A stretch of DNA of 64,000 nt from Desulfosarcina alkanivorans (GTDB lineage Bacteria; Desulfobacterota; Desulfobacteria; Desulfobacterales; Desulfosarcinaceae). The notes beneath the pieces are model-generated. The model was not told the origin of the DNA, searched no databases, and saw nothing but the letters and a program-made list of their open reading frames with translations. Each line of letters opens with the position of its first letter. Position 1 is the first letter of the stretch. Shown here piece after piece: positions 51,518 through 59,694 of the stretch. The position numbers and the translations under genes were made by a program. The stretch lies in the NCBI RefSeq assembly GCF_009688945.1, contig NZ_AP021874.1, positions 6,986,001 to 7,050,000 of the forward strand. Reading direction: 5' to 3'.

Positions 51518-52510
51518 ATGCGTAAGAATGGGTTGACCGACCGCTACCGGCGGCATCTGAACTACCTGCGGGTGTCCATCACCGACCGCTGCAACCTGCG
51601 GTGCGTCTATTGCGTGCCGGGTGTCCCCGTACCCAAATTGAGCCATCGGGAGATCCTGCGCTACGAAGAAATCCTGCGGGTGATTCGCGTCGGCATCGGT
51701 CTCGGCGTCAACAAGGTCCGTATCACCGGCGGCGAACCACTGGTGCGCAAGGGGGTCACCGGTTTCCTCGGCCGGCTGACCGCCATGGACGGACTGCGCG
51801 ATGTATCCCTGACCACCAACGGGGTGCGGCTGGAAGAAAACGTCGATGCCATCCGGGCCGCCGGTATCCGGCGCATCAATGTCAGCCTCGACACGCTCGA
51901 CCCGGCGACGTACCTTCGGATCACCCGGCGCGACCGCTTCGACAGGGTCTGGAACGGCATCATGGCGGCCCACCGGGCCGGTTTCGATCCCATAAAAATC
52001 AACGTGGTGGCCCTGGGCGGCATCAATGACGATGACATGGCCGACCTGGCGGGGCTCACCTATGATTACCCCTTCCACGTGAGGTTCATCGAATACATGC
52101 CCATCGGCGATGTGGACCCTGATCACGGCCGCCAGATTTTCGGTGATGATATCCTGGAGCGTGTCGGCAGATTCGGTACGCTCACACCGGTTGCGCGACA
52201 GGAACTCGACGGTCCTGCCCGGCGATACCGGCTTGCCGGCGCCCGGGGAGAGATCGGGATTATCGGGGCGGTCAGCCACCATTTCTGCGGACAGTGCAAC
52301 CGGCTGCGGCTGACCGCCAGCGGACGGCTGCGCACCTGCCTGCTTTCGGACCAGGAAATCGACCTCATCGGCCCCCTCAGGCGGGGATGTTCGGACAGCG
52401 ATCTGGAATCCATTTTTATCCAGGCCGCCCGACGCAAGCAGGAACGGCACCACCTGAGTGAGCCCTGGATGGCAGGCGTCAATGATCGCATGTCGGCCAT
52501 CGGCGGATAG
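51518..52510 (+). CDS. moaA: GTP 3',8-cyclase (molybdenum/tungsten cofactor synthesis)
   Basis: A 330-residue radical SAM enzyme making 3',8-cyclo-GTP, the first step of pyranopterin synthesis. The SAM cluster motif is CNLRCVYC at about residue 26, the second cluster motif CGQCNRLRLTASGRLRTC near 265, and the C-terminal GG is present. In this operon it fits supply of the tungsten cofactor for the AOR protein. It lies 40 bases after the NapH-like gene, with AGGAGG upstream. Confidence 0.95.
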   Translation: MRKNGLTDRYRRHLNYLRVSITDRCNLRCVYCVPGVPVPKLSHREILRYEEILRVIRVGIGLGVNKVRITGGEPLVRKGVTGFLGRLTAMDGLRDVSLTTNGVRLEENVDAIRAAGIRRINVSLDTLDPATYLRITRRDRFDRVWNGIMAAHRAGFDPIKINVVALGGINDDDMADLAGLTYDYPFHVRFIEYMPIGDVDPDHGRQIFGDDILERVGRFGTLTPVARQELDGPARRYRLAGARGEIGIIGAVSHHFCGQCNRLRLTASGRLRTCLLSDQEIDLIGPLRRGCSDSDLESIFIQAARRKQERHHLSEPWMAGVNDRMSAIGG

Positions 52511-52753
52511 CGGCACCGCATGCCGGGATCAGCCGGAAAAATTGCCCTTTAATCATTGCCGGGCTTTGTCGATACCGTCGGAATCTGCCGGCAGCCTGCC
52601 ACCAGATCCGCCCACGGCGCATGTCAAAGGGGGGATGGGGGCCGGGCATTCCGGCTTCCTTCCTTCTCCGAAGCCAGGTTTCCCGATTTTACTTTTCCCG
52701 CCAGTAAAGGTATACAAAGACTCGATCCCCATACTGACAGGAGACCGGTGATC

Positions 52754-53920
52754 ATGACCCGACGCCGCCATGACCAGGATCGTTGCCACGGGTTCGAGCA
52801 GGGCCCCATCCGGCCGCCCAGCGAAGCCCGCAGCCTGCTGATCCGGGTGACCCGCAACTGCCCCTGGAACCACTGCGCCTTCTGCCCCGTGCACAAAGGG
52901 GCGCGTTTTTCCGTTCGCCCCGAAGCCCACGTCATCGAGGACATCGATGCGGTCCACCGGCATGTGGAAACCCTCAAGGGGCTTGCCGACTCTGCCGGGC
53001 AGATTTCCCGGCAGGATATCAGTGAACACCTGCAGGACCTTGCCGTGCACGAGCAGCAGGCCTTTGCGGCGGCAACCCACTGGTTTGCCGGCGGAATGAG
53101 CGCCATCTTCCTCCAGGATGCCAACAGCCTGGTGGTCAGGCCCGATCAATTGATCCGGATCCTGCGTCACCTCCGGTCACGCTTTCCCCGGGTCGACCGC
53201 ATCACCTCCTATGCCCGGTCCCACACCATCGCCCGCATCAGCGACGAGAACCTGACGCAGATGCGGCAGGCGGGGCTGAACCGGATTCACATCGGGCTGG
53301 AGTCCGGATCGGACGCCGTGCTCGAGAGGGTCCGCAAAGGGGTGGACAAGCGCACCCAGATCAAGGCCGGCCGCAAAGTGAAAGCCGCCGGCATGGAATT
53401 GTCCGAGTACGTGATGCCGGGCCTGGGGGGAAGGGACCTGTCCCGGGATCACGCCCTGGAAACGGCCGATGCCCTGAACCGGATCAACCCGGATTTCATC
53501 CGTCTGCGCACGCTGGCCATCCCCGGCGGCATTCCCCTGGCCGAGGAACACCGTGCGGGCCGCTTCGAAAAACTCAACGACCTGGAGATGGTCCGGGAGA
53601 TCCGGCTGTTCATCAGCAGCCTGGACGGGATTACCAGCATGATCGTCAGCGACCACATCCTCAACCTGTTCGAGGAGATCCGTGGCCGTTTTCCCGACGC
53701 CAGAGCCGGTATGCTGGCGGTGCTGGACCGTTTCCTGTCCCTGTCCGACCAGGACCAGTGCTGCTTCCAGGTGGGCCGGCGCCTGGGCATCTTCACCCGC
53801 ATGGCGGATATGGACAGTCCCAAGAGGCGGGCCAGGGTGGACGCTTTCTGCGATCAGCACGGCATCGGGCCGGATAATGTGGATGGGATGGTCGATGAGA
53901 TGATGAAACGCTTCATATAG
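52754..53920 (+). CDS. Radical SAM protein with CX4CX2C motif
   Basis: 388 residues. The cluster motif is RVTRNCPWNHCAFCPVHKG near residue 40; the first two cysteines are four residues apart, not three as in classical CX3CX2C proteins. The SAM-binding region continues with LNRIHIGLESGSD and GMELSEYVMPGLGG, typical of the HemN/Elp3-like barrel. Substrate unknown. ATG 52754 is chosen; GTG at 52748 is closer to the AGGAG and remains possible. A long palindrome begins at its stop codon. Confidence 0.85.
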   Translation: MTRRRHDQDRCHGFEQGPIRPPSEARSLLIRVTRNCPWNHCAFCPVHKGARFSVRPEAHVIEDIDAVHRHVETLKGLADSAGQISRQDISEHLQDLAVHEQQAFAAATHWFAGGMSAIFLQDANSLVVRPDQLIRILRHLRSRFPRVDRITSYARSHTIARISDENLTQMRQAGLNRIHIGLESGSDAVLERVRKGVDKRTQIKAGRKVKAAGMELSEYVMPGLGGRDLSRDHALETADALNRINPDFIRLRTLAIPGGIPLAEEHRAGRFEKLNDLEMVREIRLFISSLDGITSMIVSDHILNLFEEIRGRFPDARAGMLAVLDRFLSLSDQDQCCFQVGRRLGIFTRMADMDSPKRRARVDAFCDQHGIGPDNVDGMVDEMMKRFI

Positions 53921-54063
53921 CGTTCATTCAGAGAGGGCATCTTGCGGCCCTGGCCGGCGTTCTCACGCCTTTGCAATCCTCGACGTAGCGCTGCTACGCC
54001 TGCGGTTGCAAAGCCGCTGCGGCCTTGGCCAGAACCACAACCTGCCCTCTCTGAATGAACGCT
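53919..54063. repeat. 145-base nested perfect palindromic element
   Basis: Outer arms 53919-53939 and 54043-54063 are perfect 21-base inverted copies (start AGCGTTCATTCAGAG). Inside lie CTTTGCAA (53969-53976) with TTGCAAAG (54006-54013), and CGTAGC (53984-53989) with GCTACG (53993-53998) around a 3-base loop, plus GGCC-rich segments on both sides that also pair. It overlaps the radical SAM stop codon. It could be a terminator, a mobile palindromic element or both. No transposase is nearby. Confidence 0.75.
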
Positions 54064-54113
54064 GCCGCAGTGTAAGCAATTGTCGTTCTCCAAAACAAGG
54101 AAACTCAGATTCC

Positions 54114-54638
54114 ATGGGACTCAGGCACAGCTTCAAGACGGCCCGGAAGCGAATCGATGCCCTGGACGGGGAGGAGCGGGAGACCCTGCTGGCCATCTGC
54201 CGGGATATCCGGCATGCCGAGGAGACCCTGGCGGAAAAAGCCGCCCCCGAATTGGCCAACTGCATGGCCTGCCGGGGCCTGTGCTGCCGGAACATCCATC
54301 CCGCCGATATCATCACCGAATGGGATCTGGTCTACATTCTGGCCCTGGCACCACAGATTGAAGAGGCCCTGGCGGCCTGCGTCGCCAGAGAAGGGTTTTT
54401 CCCCGCAGACTGCATTTTTCTTGAAAACGGCACCGGCCCCTGCATTTTTCCCGACCACCTGAGGCCGGAGCGCTGCATTATTTCCTTTTGCCGGGTTGCG
54501 CCGTCCATAGAAAAAGAGATCGGCCGTGTGATGGGCGGTTTCAGCCGGCTGATTCGGTTTTTCATGCACCGTCCGTTTCGCCGGGCCTTTCGGACGCTGA
54601 TCTCGTTTACCGCCTTCCGTCGCTTCCCCAACGCTTAA
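54114..54638 (+). CDS. YkgJ-like Cys-rich protein
   Basis: 174 residues. A CMACRGLCCRN motif at about residue 46, with further cysteines in DCIFLENGTGPCIFPDHLRPERC, matches the YkgJ (zinc- or iron-chelating, CxxCxxxCC) pattern. The C-terminus is basic. Such proteins often bind a metal cluster; the role is unknown. AAGGAAAC precedes ATG 54114. It follows the palindromic element. Confidence 0.75.
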   Translation: MGLRHSFKTARKRIDALDGEERETLLAICRDIRHAEETLAEKAAPELANCMACRGLCCRNIHPADIITEWDLVYILALAPQIEEALAACVAREGFFPADCIFLENGTGPCIFPDHLRPERCIISFCRVAPSIEKEIGRVMGGFSRLIRFFMHRPFRRAFRTLISFTAFRRFPNA

Positions 54639-54698
54639 GCCCCCCATTTCATTTTTCATGACAAAGCAGGGCCGGCGCCGGGATTGTTCTATTTTCCT

Positions 54699-54726
54699 TA
54701 AAGAGATGCGCCGTATTGGCCGATAA
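54699..54726 (+). promoter_or_regulatory. Sigma-28 (FliA) type promoter for the chemoreceptor
   Basis: TAAA (54699-54702), 16 bases, GCCGATAA (54719-54726), against the consensus TAAA-N15-GCCGATAA; the -10 element is a perfect 8-base match. It lies 63 bases before the chemoreceptor ATG, so expression with the flagellar regulon is likely. Confidence 0.7.
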
Positions 54727-54789
54727 TTGCCTTGATCCTGAAAGTGTCCTTGGGACGGTTTAACCCATAATTGAGAACGGCTAGTAAAA

Positions 54790-56844
54790 ATGCTCAGAAA
54801 TCTACCGATACTTGTCAAGCAGATGCTCTATTTCTCCTGTATTACCCTGATCTTACTGGTGGTCGGGCTGGTCGGGCTGTTCGGGATGCGTGGCGTCGGT
54901 ACCCAGTTGCAGGCCACCACGCGATCGGGACCGCTGATCTATGCCGCCATGGAGATGAAACTGGCCGTGGCCAATGACCTGCATCTGTTCAAAAGCCTGG
55001 AGGCGGCACAATGGCCCGATGAAATCGAGGCCACGTGGCAGGAACACGAAAAGATCGCCGTCAACTTTACCGCCCTGGGCGAGGCCATCATAAACGGCGG
55101 AAAAACGGAAGCCGGGATCATCGAAGCCACCACCGATGACGGGCTGCGGCAGGTGGTGTCCGATGCACTGGGCTTCTACGACACCTCCTTTCATGCCAAA
55201 TTCAAATTACTGGCGGACCTGATCACCAAAAAAATTTCGGCAGAGCCGTACGATTATGCCCTGCTGGACCAGTTGGGGGCAGAGGCCAGCCAGATCGGCG
55301 AAACCATCATCTCCCGACTCAAAGATGTCGAAACCGGCGTCAAGGGGTCCATCGAATCGGTGAACCAGGAGGCCCGGCGGGCCATGGTCAAGGCCCGGAC
55401 GTCAATGCTGGCAGGCATTGCCGCGGGGGGGGTGCTGGCGCTTCTGCTCGGCTTCGTGAGTGCCCGGAACATCACACGCCCCATCAAGCAGGTGGTCGAA
55501 CTGGCCCAGCGGATGTCCGACGGAGATTTCACCCACAATCTGAAGACCGATCAAAAGGATGAAATCGGGCTGCTGTTCAACGCCCTGAACCGGCTGGTGG
55601 CACGGATGGAACGCACCCTTCGGCGGGTTGTGAACAGTGTGGACACCCTTCATTCATCGTCGACGGAAATGACCCGCATATCCCAGCGCATGGCTCAGGG
55701 TGCGGAGCTTACTGCCGGAAAATCAACCACGGTGGCCACGGCGGCCGAACAGATGAGCGCCAGCATGAACAGCGTTTCCGCGGCCAGTGAAGAGGCCACC
55801 ACCAACGTGTCCCTGGTGGCGGATGCCGTTGCCGGTACCACGGAAACCATCAAAACCATCGCCCGGGATTCGAAAACGGCCAGGGCCATTTCCGGCAATG
55901 CGGTGTCCCAGGCGAACCATGCCTCGGAGAAGATGAATGCCCTGGGCAGTGCCGCCGATGCCATCAGCAAGGTGACCGAGGTGATCACGGAAATCTCCGA
56001 GCAGACCAACCTGCTGGCCCTCAACGCCACCATCGAGGCGGCCCGGGCCGGTGAGGCCGGAAAGGGCTTTGCCGTGGTGGCCAATGAAATCAAGGATCTG
56101 GCCCGCCAGACGGCCGAGGCCACCCATGAAATAAAATCCAGGATCGATGATATCCAGCACTCGACCGATGAAACCGTTGGCGAAATGCGGCAGATCTCCG
56201 ATGTGATCAACCAGGTGAACGATATCGTTGCCACCATCGCCACATCCGTGGACCACCAACTGGCAACCACCGAGGAGGTGGCCGGGAATGTGCGCGAGGC
56301 CTCGATGGGTTTCGGCGAGATCAACCAGAACGTGGCCCAGTGCTCTGGCGTGACCGACCGGATTTCAGCGGACATTGCCGAGGTGAAAGCCTCGGCGGAC
56401 GACCTGACCCAGACCAGCGTCGACGTGGAATTTAACGTAAAAGAGCTTTCCCAGGTCGCGGAAAAGCTTCATGACGTGGTGGAGAATTTCCAGGTCAGGC
56501 CGCCTAAATTCGATATCGCCGCCGTTAAAAAGGCCCACCTGGCATGGGGTGACCGACTTTCCGCAGCCATCAACGGAGACCTGCAGCTTTCTCCGGCGGA
56601 TGTGATCGATCATAAGAGCTGCGATCTGGGGCGCTGGTACTTTGGTGAGGAGGGGCGGGCCATGGCCGGCCAGACGGGATATGCCCGGACCGGGACCTGC
56701 CATGAGGACGTCCACCGGCTGGCCCGGGAGATCGTTGTCCTGGTGAACCGGGGGGAACGTGACAAGGCCAGTCAATTGATGAGTACGTTCAACGATGCCC
56801 GGACCGCGCTTTTCGGTGAACTGGACACCCTGTACTGCGCATAA
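54790..56844 (+). CDS. Methyl-accepting chemotaxis protein with C-terminal CZB domain
   Basis: 684 residues. TM1 is at about 13-34, a helical-bundle sensor domain at 35-200, TM2 at about 203-222, HAMP to about 280, the long MCP signalling coiled coil at about 290-560 (hairpin tip ISEQTNLLALNATIEAARAGE), and a CZB zinc-binding domain at about 575-684 with HLAWGDRL, HKSCDLGRWYFGEEG and HEDVHRLA supplying His and Cys ligands. CZB chemoreceptors sense zinc or hypochlorite through the Cys-ligated site. ATG 54790; the ribosome binding site is weak. Confidence 0.94.
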   Translation: MLRNLPILVKQMLYFSCITLILLVVGLVGLFGMRGVGTQLQATTRSGPLIYAAMEMKLAVANDLHLFKSLEAAQWPDEIEATWQEHEKIAVNFTALGEAIINGGKTEAGIIEATTDDGLRQVVSDALGFYDTSFHAKFKLLADLITKKISAEPYDYALLDQLGAEASQIGETIISRLKDVETGVKGSIESVNQEARRAMVKARTSMLAGIAAGGVLALLLGFVSARNITRPIKQVVELAQRMSDGDFTHNLKTDQKDEIGLLFNALNRLVARMERTLRRVVNSVDTLHSSSTEMTRISQRMAQGAELTAGKSTTVATAAEQMSASMNSVSAASEEATTNVSLVADAVAGTTETIKTIARDSKTARAISGNAVSQANHASEKMNALGSAADAISKVTEVITEISEQTNLLALNATIEAARAGEAGKGFAVVANEIKDLARQTAEATHEIKSRIDDIQHSTDETVGEMRQISDVINQVNDIVATIATSVDHQLATTEEVAGNVREASMGFGEINQNVAQCSGVTDRISADIAEVKASADDLTQTSVDVEFNVKELSQVAEKLHDVVENFQVRPPKFDIAAVKKAHLAWGDRLSAAINGDLQLSPADVIDHKSCDLGRWYFGEEGRAMAGQTGYARTGTCHEDVHRLAREIVVLVNRGERDKASQLMSTFNDARTALFGELDTLYCA

Positions 56845-56871
56845 CCCGGGTCGTTTCAGCAGATGATGGAA

Positions 56872-56924
56872 AAAGGCGCCGACGATCATCGACCTTTGGT
56901 GGCCGGCAGCGCCTTTGATTTTTT
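56872..56924 (+). terminator. Intrinsic terminator after the chemoreceptor
   Basis: AAAGGCGC (56872-56879) pairs with GCGCCTTT (56909-56916) and is followed by GATTTTTT. The intervening 29 bases can form an inner stem. It begins 28 bases after the stop codon. Confidence 0.65.
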
Positions 56925-57018
56925 GCCAGCGGCCCACCCCCGCGATTGATGCCACCCGGATCCCCGGACGCGTCCGGCTTGCAGCCCGATGCCATTCCCC
57001 CGAGACAGCGCCCCTGCA

Positions 57019-57050
57019 GACACACCTTGGACACACCTTAGACACACCTT
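57019..57050. repeat. Three tandem GACACACCTT repeats at 11-base period
   Basis: GACACACCTT occurs at 57019-57028, 57030-57039 and 57041-57050, each separated by one base, so copies recur about every helical turn. The array ends 14 bases before the -35 of the arsR promoter, a position for an activator or for cooperative binding. Confidence 0.6.
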
Positions 57051-57064
57051 GGCGAAAAATGATG

Positions 57065-57093
57065 TTGACATGCTGTGGATGCGCTAATATATT
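57065..57093 (+). promoter_or_regulatory. Strong sigma-70 promoter of the arsR operon
   Basis: TTGACA (57065-57070), exactly 17 bases, TATATT (57088-57093), a near-consensus housekeeping promoter. The expected start is near 57100, so the leader is very short. The overlapping ATATATTCCGATAAAACGATAT stretch is where an ArsR operator would be expected, but I cannot define a clear dyad. Confidence 0.75.
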
Positions 57094-57118
57094 CCGATAA
57101 AACGATATGGGGGAAGCC

Positions 57119-57466
57119 GTGAAAGAATTTATCCGCGTCATGAAGGCCATGTCCGATCCCACCCGGGTAAAGATGCTGAAAAGTCTTGAAGAACGCTCGA
57201 TGTGCGTCTGTGAACTGCAGACCGCTCTCGGTATTGCCCAGTCAACGACGAGCAAGCATCTGAAGACCCTGGAGGATGCAGGACTGGTGGGCTCCCGCAA
57301 AGATGGCTTGTGGGTCAATTACCATCTGGCCGATGGCAGCCAGAGTCCATTTGCGGCCGCTTTGCTGGGCAACCTGCGGCACTGGCTGAACGAAGATCCG
57401 GACATCCGCACGCTGATGGCATCGATCAACGGCATCGATCGATTTGAGATATTGAATAAGAACTGA
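57119..57466 (+). CDS. arsR: ArsR/SmtB-family metalloregulator
   Basis: 115 residues. A winged helix-turn-helix with MKAMSDPTRVKMLKSLEE, the metal-site motif SMCVCELQ (Cys-Val-Cys, as in As(III)-sensing ArsR) and GIAQSTTSKHLKTLEDAGL. It binds its operator and lets go when trivalent arsenic binds the cysteines. The start is GTG 57119, with GGGGGAA upstream; ATG 57107 would leave a nearly leaderless mRNA. It controls the operon downstream. Confidence 0.92.
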   Translation: MKEFIRVMKAMSDPTRVKMLKSLEERSMCVCELQTALGIAQSTTSKHLKTLEDAGLVGSRKDGLWVNYHLADGSQSPFAAALLGNLRHWLNEDPDIRTLMASINGIDRFEILNKN

Positions 57467-57517
57467 TTTTTTTTAACCCTTTTATATGAATGTATGACGA
57501 TATAGGAACTTACAGCG

Positions 57518-58906
57518 ATGAGTGACACACTTTCCCTGACCCAACCGGACACGTCAATTCCTGCCGATGCCGACTGCAGCGAGCAGGAGGAACCCAGCCA
57601 GATTGACTGGACAGCCATCTGGAAACCGCTTGGCCTGATCGTGGGCGGTTTTGTGCTTTTCTTTTTCCTGCCGGTCGACAGCGGCCGCTTCACCCATTCG
57701 GTCATCGAGGCCCTGGCCCTGGCCAGGTGGTATGCCCGGGAGCATGTACTGCTCTGCCTGGTGCCGGCCTTTTTTATTGCCGGCGCCGTCGCGGTGTTCG
57801 TTTCCCAGGGCGCGGTGATGAAATACCTGGGTGCCGGGGCCAGTAAGGTGCTCTCCTATGGCGTGGCCAGCGTGTCGGGCTCCATCCTGGCCGTCTGCTC
57901 CTGTACGATCCTGCCCCTGTTTGCCGGCATCTGGAAGCGGGGTGCGGGGCTGGGACCGGCCATCGTATTTCTCTACTCGGGGCCGGCCATCAACGTGCTG
58001 GCCATCATCCTGACCGCCCGCATACTGGGGCCGGAGATCGGCATCGCCCGTGCCGTGGGGGCGATTGTCTTCAGCATCGTCATCGGCCTGTGCATGCACC
58101 TGATGTTCCGCAAGGAAGAGGAGGCCAAGGCCGCCGCCGCCATTCACATGCCGGAACCGGAGGTCGAACGGCCCCTGTGGCAGACCACCCTTTTGTTTGT
58201 CGCCATGGTGGGGCTGCTGGTGTCGGCCACATGGGGCCGGCCGGAGCAGGCCGGCGGTTTCTGGGCTGCCGTTTTTGGGGTCAAATGGCTGCTGGCCGGC
58301 GGCTTTGCGGTCGGCCTGGGGGGCATGATGGTCCGCTGGATGGGGGTGACGCTTTACAAGCTGGTCGTCGCCGGCACGGCCGTTCTCATCCTGGCCCTGG
58401 CGTTTCCCAGCCAGCCCCTGCTGGCCTTTTCGGCCGGCCTGATCGCCTTTGTGGGCCTGCTGACCACCACCCGGGGAGAGACCGAATCCTGGTTCACGGC
58501 GTCCTGGGATTTTGCCCGGCAGATCCTGCCCCTGCTGCTGGCCGGTGTGCTGGTGGCCGGTCTGCTCCTGGGGCAGCCCGGTTCCGAGGGGTTGATTCCC
58601 TCCGAATGGATCAGCGGCCTGGTCGGCGGCAACTCGTTGTGGGCCAACCTGTTTGCCTCGGTGGTGGGTGCCTTCATGTATTTTGCCACCCTTACCGAAG
58701 TGCCCATCCTCCAGGGGCTGATCGGGGCCGGCATGGGCAAGGGCCCGGCCCTGGCGCTGCTTCTGGCCGGTCCGGCCCTGAGCCTGCCCAACATGCTGGT
58801 GATCCGCAGTGTCATGGGCACCAGGAAAACCATGGCCTTTGTCGCCCTGGTGGTGGTCATGGCCACCATCAGCGGGCTGATCTTTGGAAGCCTCACGGCT
58901 TCGTGA
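57518..58906 (+). CDS. Permease (DUF318/ArsP-like)
   Basis: 462 residues with about 10 TM segments. CSCTILPLFAGIWKRGAGLGPA with GPAINVLAIILTARI in the first half and FATLTEVPILQGLIGAGMGKGPALALLLAGPALSLPNM in the second are the twin conserved regions of this family. ArsP-type members export organoarsenicals; others have unknown substrates. A charged loop (KEEEAKAAAAIHMPEPEVERP) separates the halves. Position behind arsR suggests a metalloid substrate. Confidence 0.85.
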   Translation: MSDTLSLTQPDTSIPADADCSEQEEPSQIDWTAIWKPLGLIVGGFVLFFFLPVDSGRFTHSVIEALALARWYAREHVLLCLVPAFFIAGAVAVFVSQGAVMKYLGAGASKVLSYGVASVSGSILAVCSCTILPLFAGIWKRGAGLGPAIVFLYSGPAINVLAIILTARILGPEIGIARAVGAIVFSIVIGLCMHLMFRKEEEAKAAAAIHMPEPEVERPLWQTTLLFVAMVGLLVSATWGRPEQAGGFWAAVFGVKWLLAGGFAVGLGGMMVRWMGVTLYKLVVAGTAVLILALAFPSQPLLAFSAGLIAFVGLLTTTRGETESWFTASWDFARQILPLLLAGVLVAGLLLGQPGSEGLIPSEWISGLVGGNSLWANLFASVVGAFMYFATLTEVPILQGLIGAGMGKGPALALLLAGPALSLPNMLVIRSVMGTRKTMAFVALVVVMATISGLIFGSLTAS

Positions 58907-58909
58907 GCG

Positions 58910-58995
58910 GTGAGGCGTGAGGCGTGAGGCGTGGCGGGGCCATGGACTGAAGCGTCAAAACAGCCTACAGCCTACAGCCCACAGCCTAAAGCCTA
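58910..58995. repeat. Two short tandem arrays of 7-base units
   Basis: GTGAGGC is repeated three times at 58910-58930, and five CAGCCTA-type units (CAGCCTA, CAGCCTA, CAGCCCA, CAGCCTA, AAGCCTA) run at 58961-58995. The units are similar but not complementary to each other exactly. They fill the spacer between the permease and the thioredoxin-like gene. Confidence 0.6.
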
Positions 58996-59029
58996 ATAAC
59001 CTGAACGGCTGTTACCAAAGGAGAAGAAT

Positions 59030-59260
59030 ATGGACATCAAAGTACTGGGGCCGGGATGCCCGAAATGCAAGCAGACGGAGAAGATCGTCAGGGATGCCGT
59101 TGCCGAAAGCGGTGTTGCCGCTTCGGTCGAGAAAGTTACCGACACCATGGAAATTGCCGGCTACGGCGTTTTCGGAACGCCGGCGGTGGTGGTCGACGGC
59201 GAGGTTAAATCGGTCGGCAAAATACCCAAGAAGGCCGAGGTCCTCGGATGGATCCGTTGA
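59030..59260 (+). CDS. Thioredoxin/glutaredoxin-like redox-active disulfide protein (TM0996/MTH895 family)
   Basis: 76 residues. The CPKC active site is in GPGCPKCKQTEKIV near residue 10, and the cis-proline region is FGTPAVVVDG. Such small proteins reduce disulfides and often lie next to permeases of the DUF318 type, probably giving reducing power to arsenate or metal metabolism. It overlaps the next gene by 13 bases. Confidence 0.88.
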   Translation: MDIKVLGPGCPKCKQTEKIVRDAVAESGVAASVEKVTDTMEIAGYGVFGTPAVVVDGEVKSVGKIPKKAEVLGWIR

Positions 59261-59670
59261 CCCGCTTTCAGCGGCGATCGGTGTGTGCCATGGCGGCCCG
59301 GTTTGCCCTGGCCGCAGCCGTGTTCGCCATGGCGGCCACCGCAGGTGCCGACCCTGGAATTGATTTCAACACGCTTCCGGTCAAGGGCATGGTCACCATG
59401 ATCGACTTGGGTGCCAAAAAGTGCATTCCCTGCAAAATGATGGCTCCCATCCTGGAAAAGATGGAGAAGCGGTACGCGGGCAGGGCGGCCGTCGTTTTCA
59501 TCGACGTCCGGGAGCACCGGGAGCAGGCCCGCCGTTTCGGCATCAGGGCGATTCCCACGCAGATTTTTTACGATGCCGACGGTAAAGAGGTGTCCCGCCA
59601 CGTGGGGTTCATGTCCGAATCCGAAATCGTGAAGACCCTTGGCGGAATGGGCGTCAAGCCGCAACGGTAA
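59248..59670 (+). CDS. Thioredoxin-like protein with N-terminal signal/anchor
   Basis: 140 residues. A basic N-terminus and hydrophobic stretch (about 17-35, ending near AGA) suggest export. The thioredoxin domain has KKCIPCKMMAPIL (CIPC active site) near residue 59 and the cis-proline IRAIPTQIFYD. Probably a periplasmic thiol reductase or oxidase, fed by the CcdA-like protein downstream. Confidence 0.88.
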   Translation: MDPLTRFQRRSVCAMAARFALAAAVFAMAATAGADPGIDFNTLPVKGMVTMIDLGAKKCIPCKMMAPILEKMEKRYAGRAAVVFIDVREHREQARRFGIRAIPTQIFYDADGKEVSRHVGFMSESEIVKTLGGMGVKPQR

Positions 59671-59694
59671 CCCCAGGGGACGGGGAGTAATGGG

